A stretch of 64,000 bases of DNA, from the NCBI GenBank assembly GCA_037042185.1, contig JAXQJY010000027.1, forward strand, positions 2,294,001 through 2,358,000, written 5' to 3'. The stretch comes from Sordariomycetes sp. S80-01Y. Lineage: Eukaryota > Ascomycota > Sordariomycetes. Of this stretch, positions 49,423-61,345 are shown in pieces; position 1 is the stretch's first letter; each line of letters begins with the position of its first letter. Under the pieces are notes generated by a model that was not told the DNA's origin, did no database searches, and saw only the letters and a program-made list of their open reading frames with translations. Position numbers and translations under genes: made by a program.

Positions 49423-50570
49423 ATGTCTATCTCTAAGACCGCCGCCCTTTTGGCCCTTCTGGCCGTTGCCGAAGCCCGTTTTGGGCAGGAGCAGATTCCC
49501 GTCGCTGCTGTTCAGGCTCTGGACGGCCAATTCGGCGAGCCCGGTGCCGCTGCTACCATCGCTGGTAGTATCCCGCAGGCGCTTCTTGCTGCCTCGAGCC
49601 CTTGTGACAAGGTATGTCTAACAAGCCTGTTCTAACTTCAAAGACTGACTCGTACCAGCTCTCTATTGCTGATCAAATGATCGAGGAGCTTGGAAATGAC
49701 CAGGCCGTCATTGATGCTGCCATTGGCCTCGTCTCTGCCGAGACCAACTTCAACCCCTTCGCTGTGGACGTGCCTTTCGTCTGCGCTGACCCTGCTCTCC
49801 CAGCCACAGAAGCCCTCCGTGGTATCACTCCGCTTGTCGACCCTGCTGTCGACGGAGCTGCTGACGCCAACGCTGCCTCCGCCGACAGCGTTGCTACTCC
49901 CTTTGACGCTACTGGCCTGTCCCAGGCGGAGGTCATGATTGAGCAGGGTTTCACCAACTTCCAGGCTGTTGACGCTGCGGGCGAGAACGTCGTGCTCGCT
50001 GGCCAAGATGGCAACGGTGGAGCTGGAGCTGGAGCTGGAGCTGGAGCCGGCGCTGATGACGGTGCAGCGGACGACGGTGCCGCCGATGAAGAGGAAGTGG
50101 ACGACACCCCCATCGAGTGCGGTGCTGGCGGCGGCGCCAACACTGGAAATGGTAACGGCAATATTGGCAACGGCACTCAGGTCGACAACGGCAACGATGC
50201 CGGAGCTGGAGCTGGAGCCGGTGCTGGTGCTGGTGCTGGTAACGGTGGTGCTCTCGACTTTGGTATTTGCCAGCCCACCATGGCCTTTATCGGTGGCCTC
50301 AACGGTCGCCCTGCCGATGAGTTCACTTTCATCCCCCAGGACCCTCTCGTTGCCGAGGGCCAACAGGAGGCTCTGAACCCCAACATCATTACCAACCGTA
50401 TCTGCGACCAGCTCACCAACGTTTGCGAGGCTGACGCGGCTGCCGTTGCTGCTTGCGAGGATGCACAGGCCGAGATTGAGGCGCTGGGAACAAGGGACGC
50501 TGCCACTGCTGATACCTGGAACTCCCTGCTCGGCTTTGCTGGTGTTGACTCCAGCGTTGAACAGGTCTAA
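49423..50570 (+). CDS. Secreted Gly-Ala-repeat protein
   Basis: Exons 49423-49611 and 49659-50570, with a 47-nt phase-0 intron, give 366 residues. Residues 1-18 form a signal peptide. The N-terminal part has one early cysteine (ASSPCDK) and a conserved-looking segment with ETNFNPFAVDVPFVCADPAL. The middle is low complexity: two Gly-Ala repeat blocks separated by an acidic stretch and a Gly/Asn-rich stretch. The C-terminal part has more cysteines (FGICQPTMAF, ICDQLTNVCEAD, AACEDAQ). I see no catalytic motif, membrane anchor or GPI signal. Proteins of this style occur in filamentous ascomycetes as abundant secreted or wall proteins of unknown function. Codon use is highly biased to C-ending codons, suggesting high expression. 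Confidence 0.82.
50019..50054 (+). repeat. Gly-Ala hexanucleotide tandem repeat, block 1
   Basis: Six GGNGCN hexamers in a row, mostly GGAGCT, coding for alternating Gly-Ala inside the secreted protein. In-frame, so unit number can vary without frameshift. Confidence 0.95.
50202..50237 (+). repeat. Gly-Ala hexanucleotide tandem repeat, block 2
   Basis: Six hexamers (GGAGCT, GGAGCC and GGTGCT units) coding for a second Gly-Ala run. The unit shift from GGAGCT to GGTGCT suggests at least two expansion events. Confidence 0.95.
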
Positions 50571-51707
50571 GTGTGCAATGAAATCAATGCTGAGATCTTT
50601 CTGGTATTTTTCCTGCTTGGGATATATGTGATGGGGGATCTGAAATATGGAGCTGGATGTCGAGGGATCTGCGGTTCGAAAGAGGAGCTAGGTAGTAGTC
50701 GCTGTTCAGACCGGCTACTATGAGCTACTACACACTATTCATTTGTTCAACAAACATGTGTATGTTTCTCGTGATGGTGGTATTCTTTGAACAAGAAGAA
50801 CAAGTTAAATATCCATACGCAAATCAGAAGTTAAAAGTACAGTACTTCAATGACCACCTTTGGCCTTGTCGTCACAAGCAGTGGGACCTTGTGACGCTCA
50901 ACCTACCAAGCCCAGCATGCAAAGGCCCAAAATAGCCAAGCCCGCTGACCAAGCTGCCCTATCTACTCTCCCAATTCCTCTTGGACGAAGACCACCAAGA
51001 CAGCAGCGTACGCTGCCGAGGCGCCGAAAAGGGAGCCAGGGTTGCGACGCCTCAAAAAAAGAATTGACGCCAAGCTTAGAAAGCCAAAGCAGTAAAGGGC
51101 TGGTTTGCGATAAATATATGGGAGGACCACGATCTTTGACACAGCTATTGTCTTCTGATAGCGTCTTGCTCGCTGAGTCTTTATGTCCCAGCATCTCTCA
51201 TTTGAACAATTGCGAATAGCGCTGGCTCGGCTCAACCAAGCTTTACGGTTAGGCCTTTTGGACTGTTGATAGTAGTCATGGCCTCTGTATTGAACACGGA
51301 TTTGGTCGCGCAGAAGTGTGATGCAAATACTGAAAAGTGATTTAGATGTTCGCGTGCCTCACAATGACCTTTCTGATGGGCCTCTGGAAGCTAAGGGGCG
51401 AGGGGCGTTGGAATTTATCATGTGTATGTTGGCGTACATAGACAGTGTCAACTAAATATGAGCATCAACCCAATAGAGGCTTAGCGCTTCTTGTAGCCCG
51501 AAAACCAGAAAGATTTGGAACACCCCTCTCTAGAGTGCGGCAGTCATCGGACAAGAACCACGAACGAGAGATCAGACCTTAGCTCACTCGTCAAACGTAA
51601 GTCTGACACTATCAAATCAACCGACAACCCCCTTAGCCTCCGCCTCCACCATGGTTGCAAGAAGTCCTCCTCCCAAAACTTACATGGATATTCTCAGCAT
51701 GAGGGCC
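50571..51707. other. Convergent intergenic region
   Basis: About 1.1 kb between convergent genes, with the 3' ends of both. No gene, repeat or RNA recognised. Confidence 0.5.
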
Positions 51708-52661
51708 TTAGAATTGACTGAAGAACTCCCATGCCTCCGGCGAGACAAACGTCTGTGATCCATTATCACCCTCCCCTCCGTCGTGTGGGGCTGGAGTGTG
51801 ACCGCCGTCCTGTTTTGACGCGATTAGAGTATGCCATGGAAAGAATTCCGAATGACGCATTGGAGAACTTACAAAAGTGATCCAAGTAACTGGGTCGATG
51901 TCGCATGTGTATTCAGTCTTGACATGAGTAAGGCTGCCGACGCTAGGAGGCGGGTTTTCCTCCCCTGTGCAGCCGTTGTTTGCGATGAAGGTATCGCGCA
52001 TGCCACGACCATTGTCGGGGTTGTCCGAGATACCGTGGATTCCAAGGTAGCCGCGTGGGGATGTACCCGGAGAGCCTTTGCAAAAGGTCAGCGCGCATGA
52101 AAATGTGTACAAAGAACACTTACATGTGTATGGACCAGCCGCCCCAATAGCTGTAATGGCACGGAGAGGGAACTCAGTGTCACGGCAGGCCAGGCCAAAG
52201 GAGGTGGAACCACCCCAGCTAAATCCAATCGCGAAGCGGAGGTCAGTGTCAATGCAAAGACCTTCCTCGACGGCTCGGATGATCTCATCCATGTAGAGAT
52301 AGTCGGCATTGTTGTCGTTGTACCAATTGCCGTCAATGCCCTGAGGCGCGACGAAGATTGCTGAGCCCTCGGCGAGACGCTCCAAGCCATAGTAGTTCCA
52401 GACACCTGCCTCAACAGTCTGGCCTGTCGCCACGTCCTCCATGCTACCACCCCACCAATGAATTCCGAGAATCAGGCGGTGCGGATTGTTAGCGTCATAG
52501 CCTTCCGGAACAGTGACTGTGTACTCGCGTTGGACACCGTTAGCGTCAACGAGGTTGTACACGCCAGACGCAAGACCCTCGGCGCCACATCCGCTTGACG
52601 GGGCCGCGGCCGCGGCGGAGGCCATGGCGGCCAGGACGAAGCCGGACAAGAAGCTGACCAT
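51708..52661 (-). CDS. Secreted esterase, feruloyl esterase / PHB depolymerase type
   Basis: Three exons, 52661-52124, 52075-51873 and 51809-51708, with introns of 48 and 63 nt, give 280 residues. Residues 1-19 form a signal peptide (MVSFLSGFVLAAMASAAAA), which is why I start at 52661 rather than the longer open frame. The LpqC/CE1-like alpha/beta hydrolase core shows oxyanion segment LGIHWWGGSMEDV, nucleophile Ser in GFSWGGSTSFG, a probable acid Asp in GIHGISDNPDNG, and the His in DGGHTPAPHD. Several cysteines are likely disulfide-bonded. There is no carbohydrate-binding module. Enzymes of this group release ferulate or acetate from plant xylan; exact specificity is not decidable. Both introns would read through in frame, but splicing restores conserved motifs. 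Confidence 0.88.
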   Translation of the reverse strand: MVSFLSGFVLAAMASAAAAAPSSGCGAEGLASGVYNLVDANGVQREYTVTVPEGYDANNPHRLILGIHWWGGSMEDVATGQTVEAGVWNYYGLERLAEGSAIFVAPQGIDGNWYNDNNADYLYMDEIIRAVEEGLCIDTDLRFAIGFSWGGSTSFGLACRDTEFPLRAITAIGAAGPYTCKCSLYTFSCALTFCKGSPGTSPRGYLGIHGISDNPDNGRGMRDTFIANNGCTGEENPPPSVGSLTHVKTEYTCDIDPVTWITFVSSPMRHSEFFPWHTLIASKQDGGHTPAPHDGGEGDNGSQTFVSPEAWEFFSQF

Positions 52662-54398
52662 TTTGGAGTACAGATGAAGGAACTGGGTCAAGAGAGATGC
52701 TAATGGCTGAGGTAGTGCGGTTTGGGATTTTGAGTACTAAGCTCGGGTCGACCCAGAGCCTTTGTCTTATACGAATACCATTTCCAAGCTCTCTGAGGCC
52801 ATGCAGATCAAGTACATACAGGACTATCGGAGTGTGTTCTTCCGCATACAATGATCTACCAAACTGCCGCGTCTAAACTGCCGGTCTATAATGCCGTAAC
52901 CTTGGCCAACCCCGCTATGCATTACTTACTTACTCCATACGGGCAGCACGATCAGAGCATGCCATAGCTAGTATTCTAACACCTACATATACGCTATGTC
53001 GTTGATATCAGAATCGTTAGACGCCAAAACATGCTTAAAGAACACAATTTGATTGCCCTTAAGTCTCATACAGCAACCGTGGCACGAGATCAGAATCCGC
53101 ACTCTGGTACGTATCGAATGTCAACATCCCAGTGGGTCAAGGCTGTGACCATGTCAACTCTTTTCCCGATAATCGCGATATTGCGCGTATGGACGGATGC
53201 ATCTCGGAGCTTTCTGTTTGGATCCTTCCAACGGGATTGGCTCGCTACAACGCATGTTTCATTCTACAAGGAGCTGAGCCAAAATCGACGATGTGACAGA
53301 GTGTACACCACCTAATCGGTCTCAGGGCAACGGAACTCAGGCGCCGTGACCTTCGCTTGGGTAAAGACAGCATCCTCGTATCGTCCACGTATCATTCACA
53401 TGACTTCGAATTATGCAATAGCAGTGCGGCTAAATAAGGTTGCAGTGTTGCAGCCGTGAGACCCCGTGGGGAACACAAAAGCATCCTTGTGTGGCCGGTC
53501 ATTGGAGCGGCTCTCGAATGTATGCAGGGGGGCGTCGGCACTCGTCGGTGTAGACAAAGCATTACTTGCCGACCGCTGCTCAACTTGACGTTTTATATTA
53601 AGTGGAAGCCTGTCAGAAAGAATGTCTGCAACATATGGCTTCGTAGGCCAATTTGCTCCTCGATGTTACTCCGTAAAACGACATGGTTCGTGGAGAAACG
53701 CTGTGATGTTGACCTGGCAGTGTACCAGCCGTAAAGGACTACCCGGGCCACTCATGATGAGATATGAGCGAAGAATATCCATTGGTCAAGGCAATAAGGC
53801 AACGCTGGGTGATTGCGATAGCTCTTGCACCGTAATCCGTCAGAGTTCAAGACCTACCTGGACTCGTTGGGTTCTTGTTTCCATCGTCTACTACACATCA
53901 GCCGTATCCTGCAGCTGACACCGCCGGGACTAGGTGATTTGAACTGCCGGAAATATCTATACGTTCACGGACTGCTGCAGAAGATTCACGTACTTTCCAA
54001 GGACTTTCATGGGTCACCGGTGAATCAAGTCTGCGAGAGTTTAATTGGAACGACCCCTCACAGCGCATGTGAACCCTGCGGCAGTCGAGGGGATATTCGT
54101 AAAGGACCGCACTTTCGAAAGTAAGTACCTTGAAGGAATTATTAACTCTGACTAACTCTATGCTGCCTTCACATATATCCGCCGCGTAATGTATGTCCCA
54201 CTTCATTTTTCTTTCTATACCAATCTTTGATTGAATCCTACCTGAGTTTACAGTAGGCGGCCGTGTTGTGGCCGACAATGCGCCTGTTAGCAAGTGAGTA
54301 TGGACGGTCGGCCTCTATACCATCATGTGAATCGTTCAGACAATCGAAGACTTGAAAAAATTCTCTTCAGAATCCCTATATCTTGCCCCTGATACCAT
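52662..54398. other. Gene-poor intergenic stretch
   Basis: About 1.7 kb. The right part is the 3' flank of the NmrA-like gene and the left part the esterase promoter. Frames of about 90-130 codons occur on both strands (for example 53825-54124 and 53898-54293) but overlap one another and match nothing I recognise. I cannot tell whether this is plain spacer or decayed sequence. Confidence 0.45.
52766..52771 (-). promoter_or_regulatory. TATA-like element of the esterase gene
   Basis: TATAAG on the minus strand about 105 bp upstream of the esterase start codon, a plausible core promoter position. Confidence 0.4.
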
Positions 54399-55238
54399 TT
54401 ACTTTCGAGTAGTGGTGAGATCGCTAACAGCAGGAAGCTGTCCGATCCACTTCCCCTGCCCCTGTTCTACTGTATCAACCAGCCATCGTGCAAGTCCGCT
54501 CCGGTTCGTCCAATATTTCCAGTCTTTGTCACCCACATATCCAACATACGTTGAGTGCACGCGGTCCTTTGTCCAGCTCGCTGCATCGGATTCGCCAGGT
54601 ATGGCAGTGATACGGAATAGAGTCCAATCCAGTCCTTGAGCTTCCTCGCGGAAGACCCGCGCGACGTCTTGCATGCATTGATAAGCCCTTGAAGCGAGTA
54701 ACTTGAAGATTCTTTGAATAAATATATTCGCAATCAAGGTGAATTTGTCTTTGGGTTCGGTCACAGACGGAGTACACACTGTAACGGACACTGTTAATGA
54801 CTAGACGCAATTGCACGCCAGAAAGCTTTCGAAACGAATTGATAGTACGTACTGCCCATAATACGCTTGACTTTGTGCTCTCGCATGAGCGGGAAAATTG
54901 ACGAATAGTAGCCTGGATAAGGCATTGGACCGCGCATATCATTGGGGCCGAGAAGCGATAGAATGATGTAAGCTTTGGCAATCACCACGCCCAAGGACGC
55001 GGTGTCCTCCATGGTACCCTGGACAATCTCGTAGAACGAGTGTCAGTTGGGCCACTCGCCTTCAAAAGCTGCATAAAGAACTTACGTCGAGCAATGGGTT
55101 GTCCTGCAAGTCTTGTGGTATCTTGGAAGGTGTACGGACATACGCAATTGTTGCATGCCTGCGGTGCAAAAGCTCACGGAGCAGGACAATCCCGGTAGGG
55201 CCTGTAGCGCCAAGGACGAGAACTTTGTCTCCAGCCAT
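54399..55238 (-). CDS. NmrA-like NAD(P)-binding protein, short form
   Basis: Three exons, 55238-55086, 55027-54853 and 54778-54399, join to 235 residues. The N-terminus MAGDKVLVLGATGPTGIVLL has the GxxGxxG dinucleotide loop of atypical short-chain dehydrogenases. Further family marks are PLLDIVQGTMED (end of the third strand), KVKRIMG, and the C-terminal DWTLFRITAIPGE. The usual Tyr-x3-Lys catalytic pair of classical SDRs is not evident, as in NmrA-type sensors. It may be a redox sensor or a reductase of unknown substrate. The first acceptor was chosen because it yields IVQGTMED; a later AG would delete three residues. It is divergent from another NmrA-like gene. Confidence 0.78.
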
Positions 55239-56012
55239 TGTGATTTGCTTGTGGTATGATGAACAGATGAAACTGACTTGGAAAAGTGCCTATAACCGCC
55301 AGGCCGATATAAATAGGTTTCCCAGAGTGGGCTGAGCAAAGATGAGAACTAGCAGGCAATGGACATAAATTGCTTCCAACCTACTCGTGTAATCTAGGCT
55401 AGCAAGGGTCTGATTGCTGGGTTGATTACCCCTACGGTTCACATCCGGCCCAAACCATGCCCTGGTAATGCCAGTGCTTCCCGCCACAGCTGCACAGCTT
55501 AGTGAACATGGCCAAGGTCTACCCGACTTTGGGCCACTAGCCCACACGTTGCGTCTGCGACGCCTGTAGCGCTTGCAATGTAAGCCAGGCGCGCATTCGG
55601 GATAGTCACAGAGCATGCCAGTTTCTCTTCGAGTATTCGGGGGGTTTCTCCTCTACGCCTGGCTTGCTTTTGACTTCACTTGAAGCAAAATATCTACGTG
55701 CATGAAGCCGCTGAGACGTGAATGGGCGTCGAGGTTCCTGAATGCATCTTAATCAAAGCCAACGTTCCAGATCATGCCCCGCACTTACAAATCCCAGTGT
55801 CGGGAGATACGGAATCAAATTGATTCCGGTCACTGTTCTCGATGGAGTTATTCTACATCCGCTGATGCCTTGCCACATGTAAGCAAACACGGCCTAATAT
55901 CATTTACATAGATACATGTTTGACTTTGCAAGACTTCAAGTGTGTTCCAATTCACGATAGGTACACAGTCTCTACTCGTACCCCAACAAATTCATCTACT
56001 GCCCACCTTACA
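55239..56012. promoter_or_regulatory. Shared promoter region of two NmrA-like genes
   Basis: A 774-bp divergent spacer. A TATTTATAT box for the minus-strand gene is at 55308-55317. No gene seen. Confidence 0.55.
55308..55317 (-). promoter_or_regulatory. TATA box of the minus-strand NmrA-like gene
   Basis: CTATTTATAT on the minus strand, 70-80 bp upstream of the start codon at 55238; good fit to a fungal TATA element. Confidence 0.5.
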
Positions 56013-57055
56013 ATGCCTACCATTGCAGTTGCAGGAGGAACCGGCAAGCTCGGCCGCGCCATCGTCGATGGCATCAACGCAGCTGGCAAGTTCGATCTCG
56101 TTGTCCTCGCTCGCGAAGTAAGATAATAGCATGAAAAGTCTGCAAGCCGCTAATAGATCTCCTCTGTTAGGCCAACAAAGAAAAGGAAAAGGAAATAGGT
56201 GCCCGCATTGTCGCATTGGACTACAGCAGTCCCGACCTAGTCGCTTCGGTCCTTGAAGCAAACAAAGTTCAGATCTGCATTTCAGCTCTGAGTAGTCAGT
56301 CGCCACCCGAACAAGAGCTTAACCTGATAAGAGGAGCCGACAAGTCTTCGATGACCCAGCGATACATTCCAAGCTTTTGGGGCATCCGGTACACTGAGGA
56401 GTGAGTCCTAGAACCTGCGTTCCCCCAGCCACCAAAGACTAACAGCAATGCTCGTAGAATCGCTTCGTACTTTCCTCCAGCTGCCGCCAAGCTGAACTTC
56501 CGCAAGGCATTGGAGTCCACCTCCCTTGAGTGGACCGCTGTGATCAATGGTTACTTCCTCGACTACTATGGCGCACCAAAGGTCAAGACGTACATGCCTC
56601 CCATGTCACTCGTCGTTGATTTGGCCAACAATTTTGCGGCGGTACCCGGATCTGGAGATGTGCCAGTCGTCTTCACGCATACCTTCGATATTGGTACATT
56701 CGTTGCTGCTCTTCTTACTCAGGAAAAGTGGGAGCAGGAGTCATACATCATCGGCGACAAAGTCACACTGAATGAGTTCGTTCGGATTGCTGAGGACGTG
56801 AAGAACACAAAATTCACCATCGAGCACGATTCTATGGACAAGTTGAAGGCCGGCGAGATCACCGAACTACCGTCTCACACTTCTTTCTACCCTTTCTTCC
56901 CGAAACAAATGCTTCAGGGGATGTTCGCGGCTTTTGGCATCATGTTCGAAAATGGAGTTTTTGACCTGAAGCCTAGTCGCACATTGAATGATGAGTTCCC
57001 TAACATCAAGCCGAGGACTGTCAAGGAGGTCCTATCTGAGGCTTTTGGGGCGTAG
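56013..57055 (+). CDS. NmrA-like / isoflavone-reductase-like NAD(P)-binding protein
   Basis: Three exons, 56013-56117, 56171-56400 and 56458-57055, with introns of 53 and 57 nt, give 310 residues, typical for the family. The N-terminal TIAVAGGTGKLGRAIVDGI holds the GGxGxxG nucleotide-binding loop. QRYIPSFWGIRYTEE and the FRKALESTSLEWTAVINGYF segment are characteristic of NmrA/isoflavone-reductase-like proteins. FTHTFDIGTFVAALL and SYIIGDKVTLNEFVRIAE follow. Members include redox-sensing regulators such as NmrA and true reductases; sequence alone does not separate these. It is divergent from a smaller paralogous-fold protein and lies 0.9 kb before a Zn2Cys6 regulator on the same strand. Confidence 0.88.
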
Positions 57056-57961
57056 GCTCAGACCATCAATGCAGATAGATCTAGACAGGAATATTGATAG
57101 CTGGAGAATTTCGTCTAGGTATAGCGAAGCCAACGTGTTCTGGTCGCTAAATCTCTAGGTTCCTGTAGCCTTTAGTTGAGGGAGTGATATCCATGCAGTG
57201 AATCCCGGCTCGCTTGTCTGAGTTGCGGTTAAACATGAGGCCATTCAGAGATATATTGCGGCTGTACCATCCCGACATTGGCCCAAGGATGGATTTTCGC
57301 ATTCTATAGATTCTTCAATTGACGTGACTGCCCCTTTACTTGAACAACATGAATTGCCCTGTCCAGCCATGGTCCCCAGCTGCTCATAGCTTAGCATCGT
57401 ATAGATGGGACGCCGAGGGAAGCTCGGAGATCCCGGAATTTCGCATGCGCATCATGCAATAGGAAATACAAGCATGAACGGGCACATGATCCTACATCGG
57501 TAGACTCGCTTCGATCAGAAGAACGACGCTGTTACTAATCGCTCGGTCGCTGACGTCGACAATCTATGTGCTGCACAGTATTTGGCTAGGATAGGCGCAA
57601 AATCGTACGCATCCGAATTTGTCTGCTGCTTTGAGCGCCAACAAATACTGCGCGAGTCAATATAATACATATTCGATTCGCAAATACCTGGAAAGGAACA
57701 TGTGTGACGAAAATCAGGGCCAATCAGTGTTAGGTAATTGAGATAGGCAATGAAGCGGATGCAATTTGTATCCGCGCCCGCGGCCGGGACAATGGAGTGC
57801 TGGAAAGATTATGTAATCTCCATGGCATACAGCTACCTCTCAAAACCGAGACCTAGTTTACAGATGGCGGACTCATCTTCGATATCATGAGAGGCTGAGC
57901 AGAATAACGCAACACATTTGGTTCCCTATCTCCTACCTCAGGTCTACTCACGGGTCTCGGG
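57056..57961. promoter_or_regulatory. Intergenic, promoter of Zn2Cys6 gene
   Basis: A 906-bp spacer in which I see no gene; presumably holds the transcription-factor promoter. Confidence 0.5.
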
Positions 57962-60328
57962 ATGGTAGCCGAGAGATCCAAGCCTTCGGGGTCCCGGCAG
58001 CGGAATACCCAACGAACCGTCAATGTAAGTAGGGATATAATCGCTGCTGTTGCACTCCTAAGTAGTGGTGTTAGGCTTGTCTCCAATGCAAGAGCCGGAA
58101 GGCTCGGTGCGATGGCGCCGTACCAAAATGCTGTAACTGCCAACAAGGAAATAGGCCATGCCAATACCTCGAGCGAAAGACTCGGGGACCAGGCAGAAGG
58201 TATCCCACCCTGGAGACCCAAAGCATGTTGTCGCTAGCTCTAACGTTTCCAAGCAAACAGCATATTCAAATGCTCGAAGAAAGGCTGCGGAGCGTTGAAT
58301 CACTCCTGGGAGGAAGGCTGACGGCTTGCAAAACCGCTGTGAGAGATGGCGCCCCGGTGAGCTCCCCGCACAAGCCAAGTAGTGCATCATCGGGACCATC
58401 TAGTACTGACTGGCCCAGAACAAGGAAGTACATACAGACGAGCGTGCACTTGCCGAGGGAAGCCAAGGCGAGCTTCGTTGCAGCACCCCAGACAGCAGAA
58501 AGCCGAACACAGTAACCATGGCATCTGGATTGTCTCAGGATGACATAGAAAGCCTCACCGGATTAGCTGGCCTTGTATCTGCCACAGCCTCTATGTTACC
58601 CGGAGAAGCTGTGGTCGAGTCACTTAAGGTTCGGCAAGACCATAACTGCTTCTCACACAGAGTATTCGCTCCACTTATACGACAGGCGCTCACCAGCCAG
58701 TTTGTCGAAAGTGCGCTATACGACATTGGAAGATCCTGGCCAATTTTCGATACTGAGCTGATACTCACAATGATGAACGAGCAGTGTGTCGCTGGGCTGG
58801 ACAACTGTCACCAAGATACAACTCGCTGGGCTACCGTAAGTGGTTTTCTTGCCCTGGCTATCCAATGGAAGGCTGTGAGCGGCGGCATCAGGGACCTCTT
58901 CCCAATTTCGTGGGAATATTTCAAGAACGCGTTCTCGATTTTTCCACAACTTATGGTTCAAGGAAAAGACATCCGTGCATGCTGGGCAGTCCTCATCATG
59001 GTCATGTTTATGCAGGGCACAGGTGACATGAGGGCAACTTCAAGCCTGATCGCTGCAGCTGCTCACTTATCGCGGATGGTTGGCTTACATCGTGGTGACC
59101 TATATCTTGACATGGATTCTGGCGAAGCCGAACAGCATAGGCGAGTGTTCTGGATGATTCACATCATCAGCAACAACGTAGCCATGAAAGGTGGGCCATC
59201 TGCACCCTTGACCGACGAGTACATCGAAATCGAGCTGCCGAGCAGACCCTTGCCTGATGGCGTAGCCGATCTCATGTTCTCTGGTTCCAACCTTCTAAGA
59301 TACATGGCACAACTCTCGATCATTCAGTCGAGAGTCTTGAAAGAGCTCTCCTGCGGAAAAGGACTTCAGCGAAACCTTGACGTGTTCCTCAGACGTATAG
59401 AGGAATTGGACCGCCAACTTGAGGAATGGAAGAACGGGTTGCCCCTGGAACTCCAGCCGATGTCAAGAACTGCCCTGGCGGACCCGGAATTGGAACCTTC
59501 TATCACACAGTTACATTTGACCTATTTTGCGACAACAACGGCGCTTCGCAACGCCATATCTCACTTCGAGAGATATAGAAGAACGAGCAATGAGCTAGTG
59601 GAAAACACATATTGCAGACGGGAGTGTTCGAATATTTCATGGCTGTCACCTACTCCGAGGGAAGGTGCTCGAGCCTCGATATGTCTGGCACTACAGGCCT
59701 CCCCGGAACCAGCATTCCCGCAGCTTTGGTAAGCTTTCAATGAGTCTTAGTTTGGCTTTGGAAAAGCACTGACGGGAATAGGCAAACGCTCTGCTACATG
59801 ATATTGGCGGCTCTAGTTCTCCTTGCAGAAGTACTCCACGATCCATCGAACATTGACGCGCAGTTGGACGTTGATTTACTCCGTCAATTCACGTCGCATA
59901 TAGAGTTTCTAGTCTCAAAGAGAGGGTACGATTTGCAAGGTTTTCTGATCGGGTCTTCCAGACTTTGCGAAATAGCGTCGTATGCAGTGAGTATCTCACA
60001 AGACCTATTGACATTCGAAGACGCAGAAAGCGACGGGTCTGGCCTGGCTGGCCTGGCTGGGCAGTGCAAAGTAGGTCCACGCCTTAGTGGCCATTCAAAA
60101 CCTCACGCTGATGATGCATAGCATGTTCGAGCTGGTCTGAGTGAGGCGACGGATCTCTTGCATGTTTCATCAGGGCTCATGGGCAATATGCCGCTTCTCT
60201 GCGCCAACACCGCGAAGATATTTCCCGACATTTTCAGACTGTCTGCAGATCCCACACACGAGTTCGGGCCTTTTGTCCCCGCTGTATTAAAACCCTCGCA
60301 TTATAATTTCGTTTTCGAGCCTAGATAA
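57962..60328 (+). CDS. Zn2Cys6 fungal transcription factor
   Basis: Six exons join in phase to 696 residues: 57962-58024, 58075-58199, 58254-58356, 58425-59728, 59782-60070 and 60122-60328. The zinc cluster is complete, Cys23-x2-Cys26-x6-Cys33-x6-Cys40-x2-Cys43-x6-Cys50 (CLQCKSRKARC, CNCQQGNRPC). It begins exactly after the first intron, a common position in this family. A basic linker and short coiled coil follow (SKQHIQMLEERLRSVESLL). The middle region is the fungal transcription-factor domain (DIGRSWPIFD, then WAVLIMVMFMQGTGDMRATSSLIAAAAHLSRMVGLHR and RRVFWMIHIISNN). Exon 3 to 4 splicing is the least certain junction. Target genes are unknown; the neighbouring NmrA-like and hydrolase-like genes are candidates. 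Confidence 0.87.
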
Positions 60329-61345
60329 TGACATTGCGGAACCTGCAAAAAGAGGCACGAGTGACCGGGATCGTCATGCGTCAAGATTTGACATAGAGTG
60401 TCGTGAAGTAGTTCGATATGTCTGATAACACAGGGACAATGCACGTCCCTGTTTTTCGTTGTTTGACCGATTATTCCCGATATAGCTAGAGCTCAGGAGC
60501 AAGGACCAGCATTAGACGATGTTGCCTAGCATAGTAACCTGTGTCGCAGGTTTACTCTATCAAAGCTCCAAGAGTATTGAAAGAATTCTGGTATGTAATT
60601 ACTCGTACCTCAGCTTTTATATTGTTCATCGAACTGAGCAATATAGTAAGCGTACGACGCCGTCGTTTACCCCAGGAAGGGAGTGGCTGTAGTTAGTTAT
60701 TGTTCACTCGACCCGCAGCAATCTAAACATTCAGCGTACAGTTTCATATCGTTGTGTTCGCAGTCTTCATCGTGGGAAGATCTTCTTTGGGGAGCATTTG
60801 GTGGTCATTCGCGGCCACTGCAGGTCGAGAGTGTCCCGTCAATTCACCAGATCCCAGTGCTTCCGCAAGGCTAGCCGCACATTGGGCCTGGTTCCGCTCG
60901 CTCCACGTCAAGGTATTACCAAACAAACCATTGCATGGATTGCTCGTGGTAGAATTATAAAGTAGAGCTGGAATCGACATGTTGATTGATTAATCAGCGG
61001 GCGGTTGAAGCTCCGGAGAACCAAGCGCTCTCAGTCATCATACTTTAACATGGGGTGCTTTTGAGAATGCTCATGATCACATGCTCTAACTTTCTGGGCG
61101 GGTAGTGTTGCGCTATTAGTCCGTATATCGAAGCTACATGGAAAAGGGCCTGCCATAAAGAATCTCAATATCTTCCAATCGAGCCTTTGTCCTGGCTTTG
61201 ATGCCTATGTTCCCCCTTCTTCAATGTCTCAGTCGGAATATCACCGTCGAAGTTCTTTAAAGATTGATAGAAGCAAAGACAACAAAAGCCAGTTGGGATC
61301 AAGATTGTAGCCTGTAGAAGAGCTGACAGAATCCACCTACTGAAC
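60329..61345. other. Intergenic
   Basis: About 1 kb of fairly AT-rich sequence with no gene I can support. It holds the 3' end of the Zn2Cys6 gene and, on the other strand, the region beyond the orphan frame. Confidence 0.5.

Noticed and set aside
49638-50363. 241-codon minus-strand frame over the secreted Gly-Ala protein
   Set aside because: It is the mirror of the repeat-rich coding exon (Ser/Thr runs opposite Gly-Ala codons) and has no independent support.
53825-54293. Overlapping frames of 99 and 131 codons on opposite strands
   Set aside because: They overlap each other, have no recognisable family and no convincing start context.
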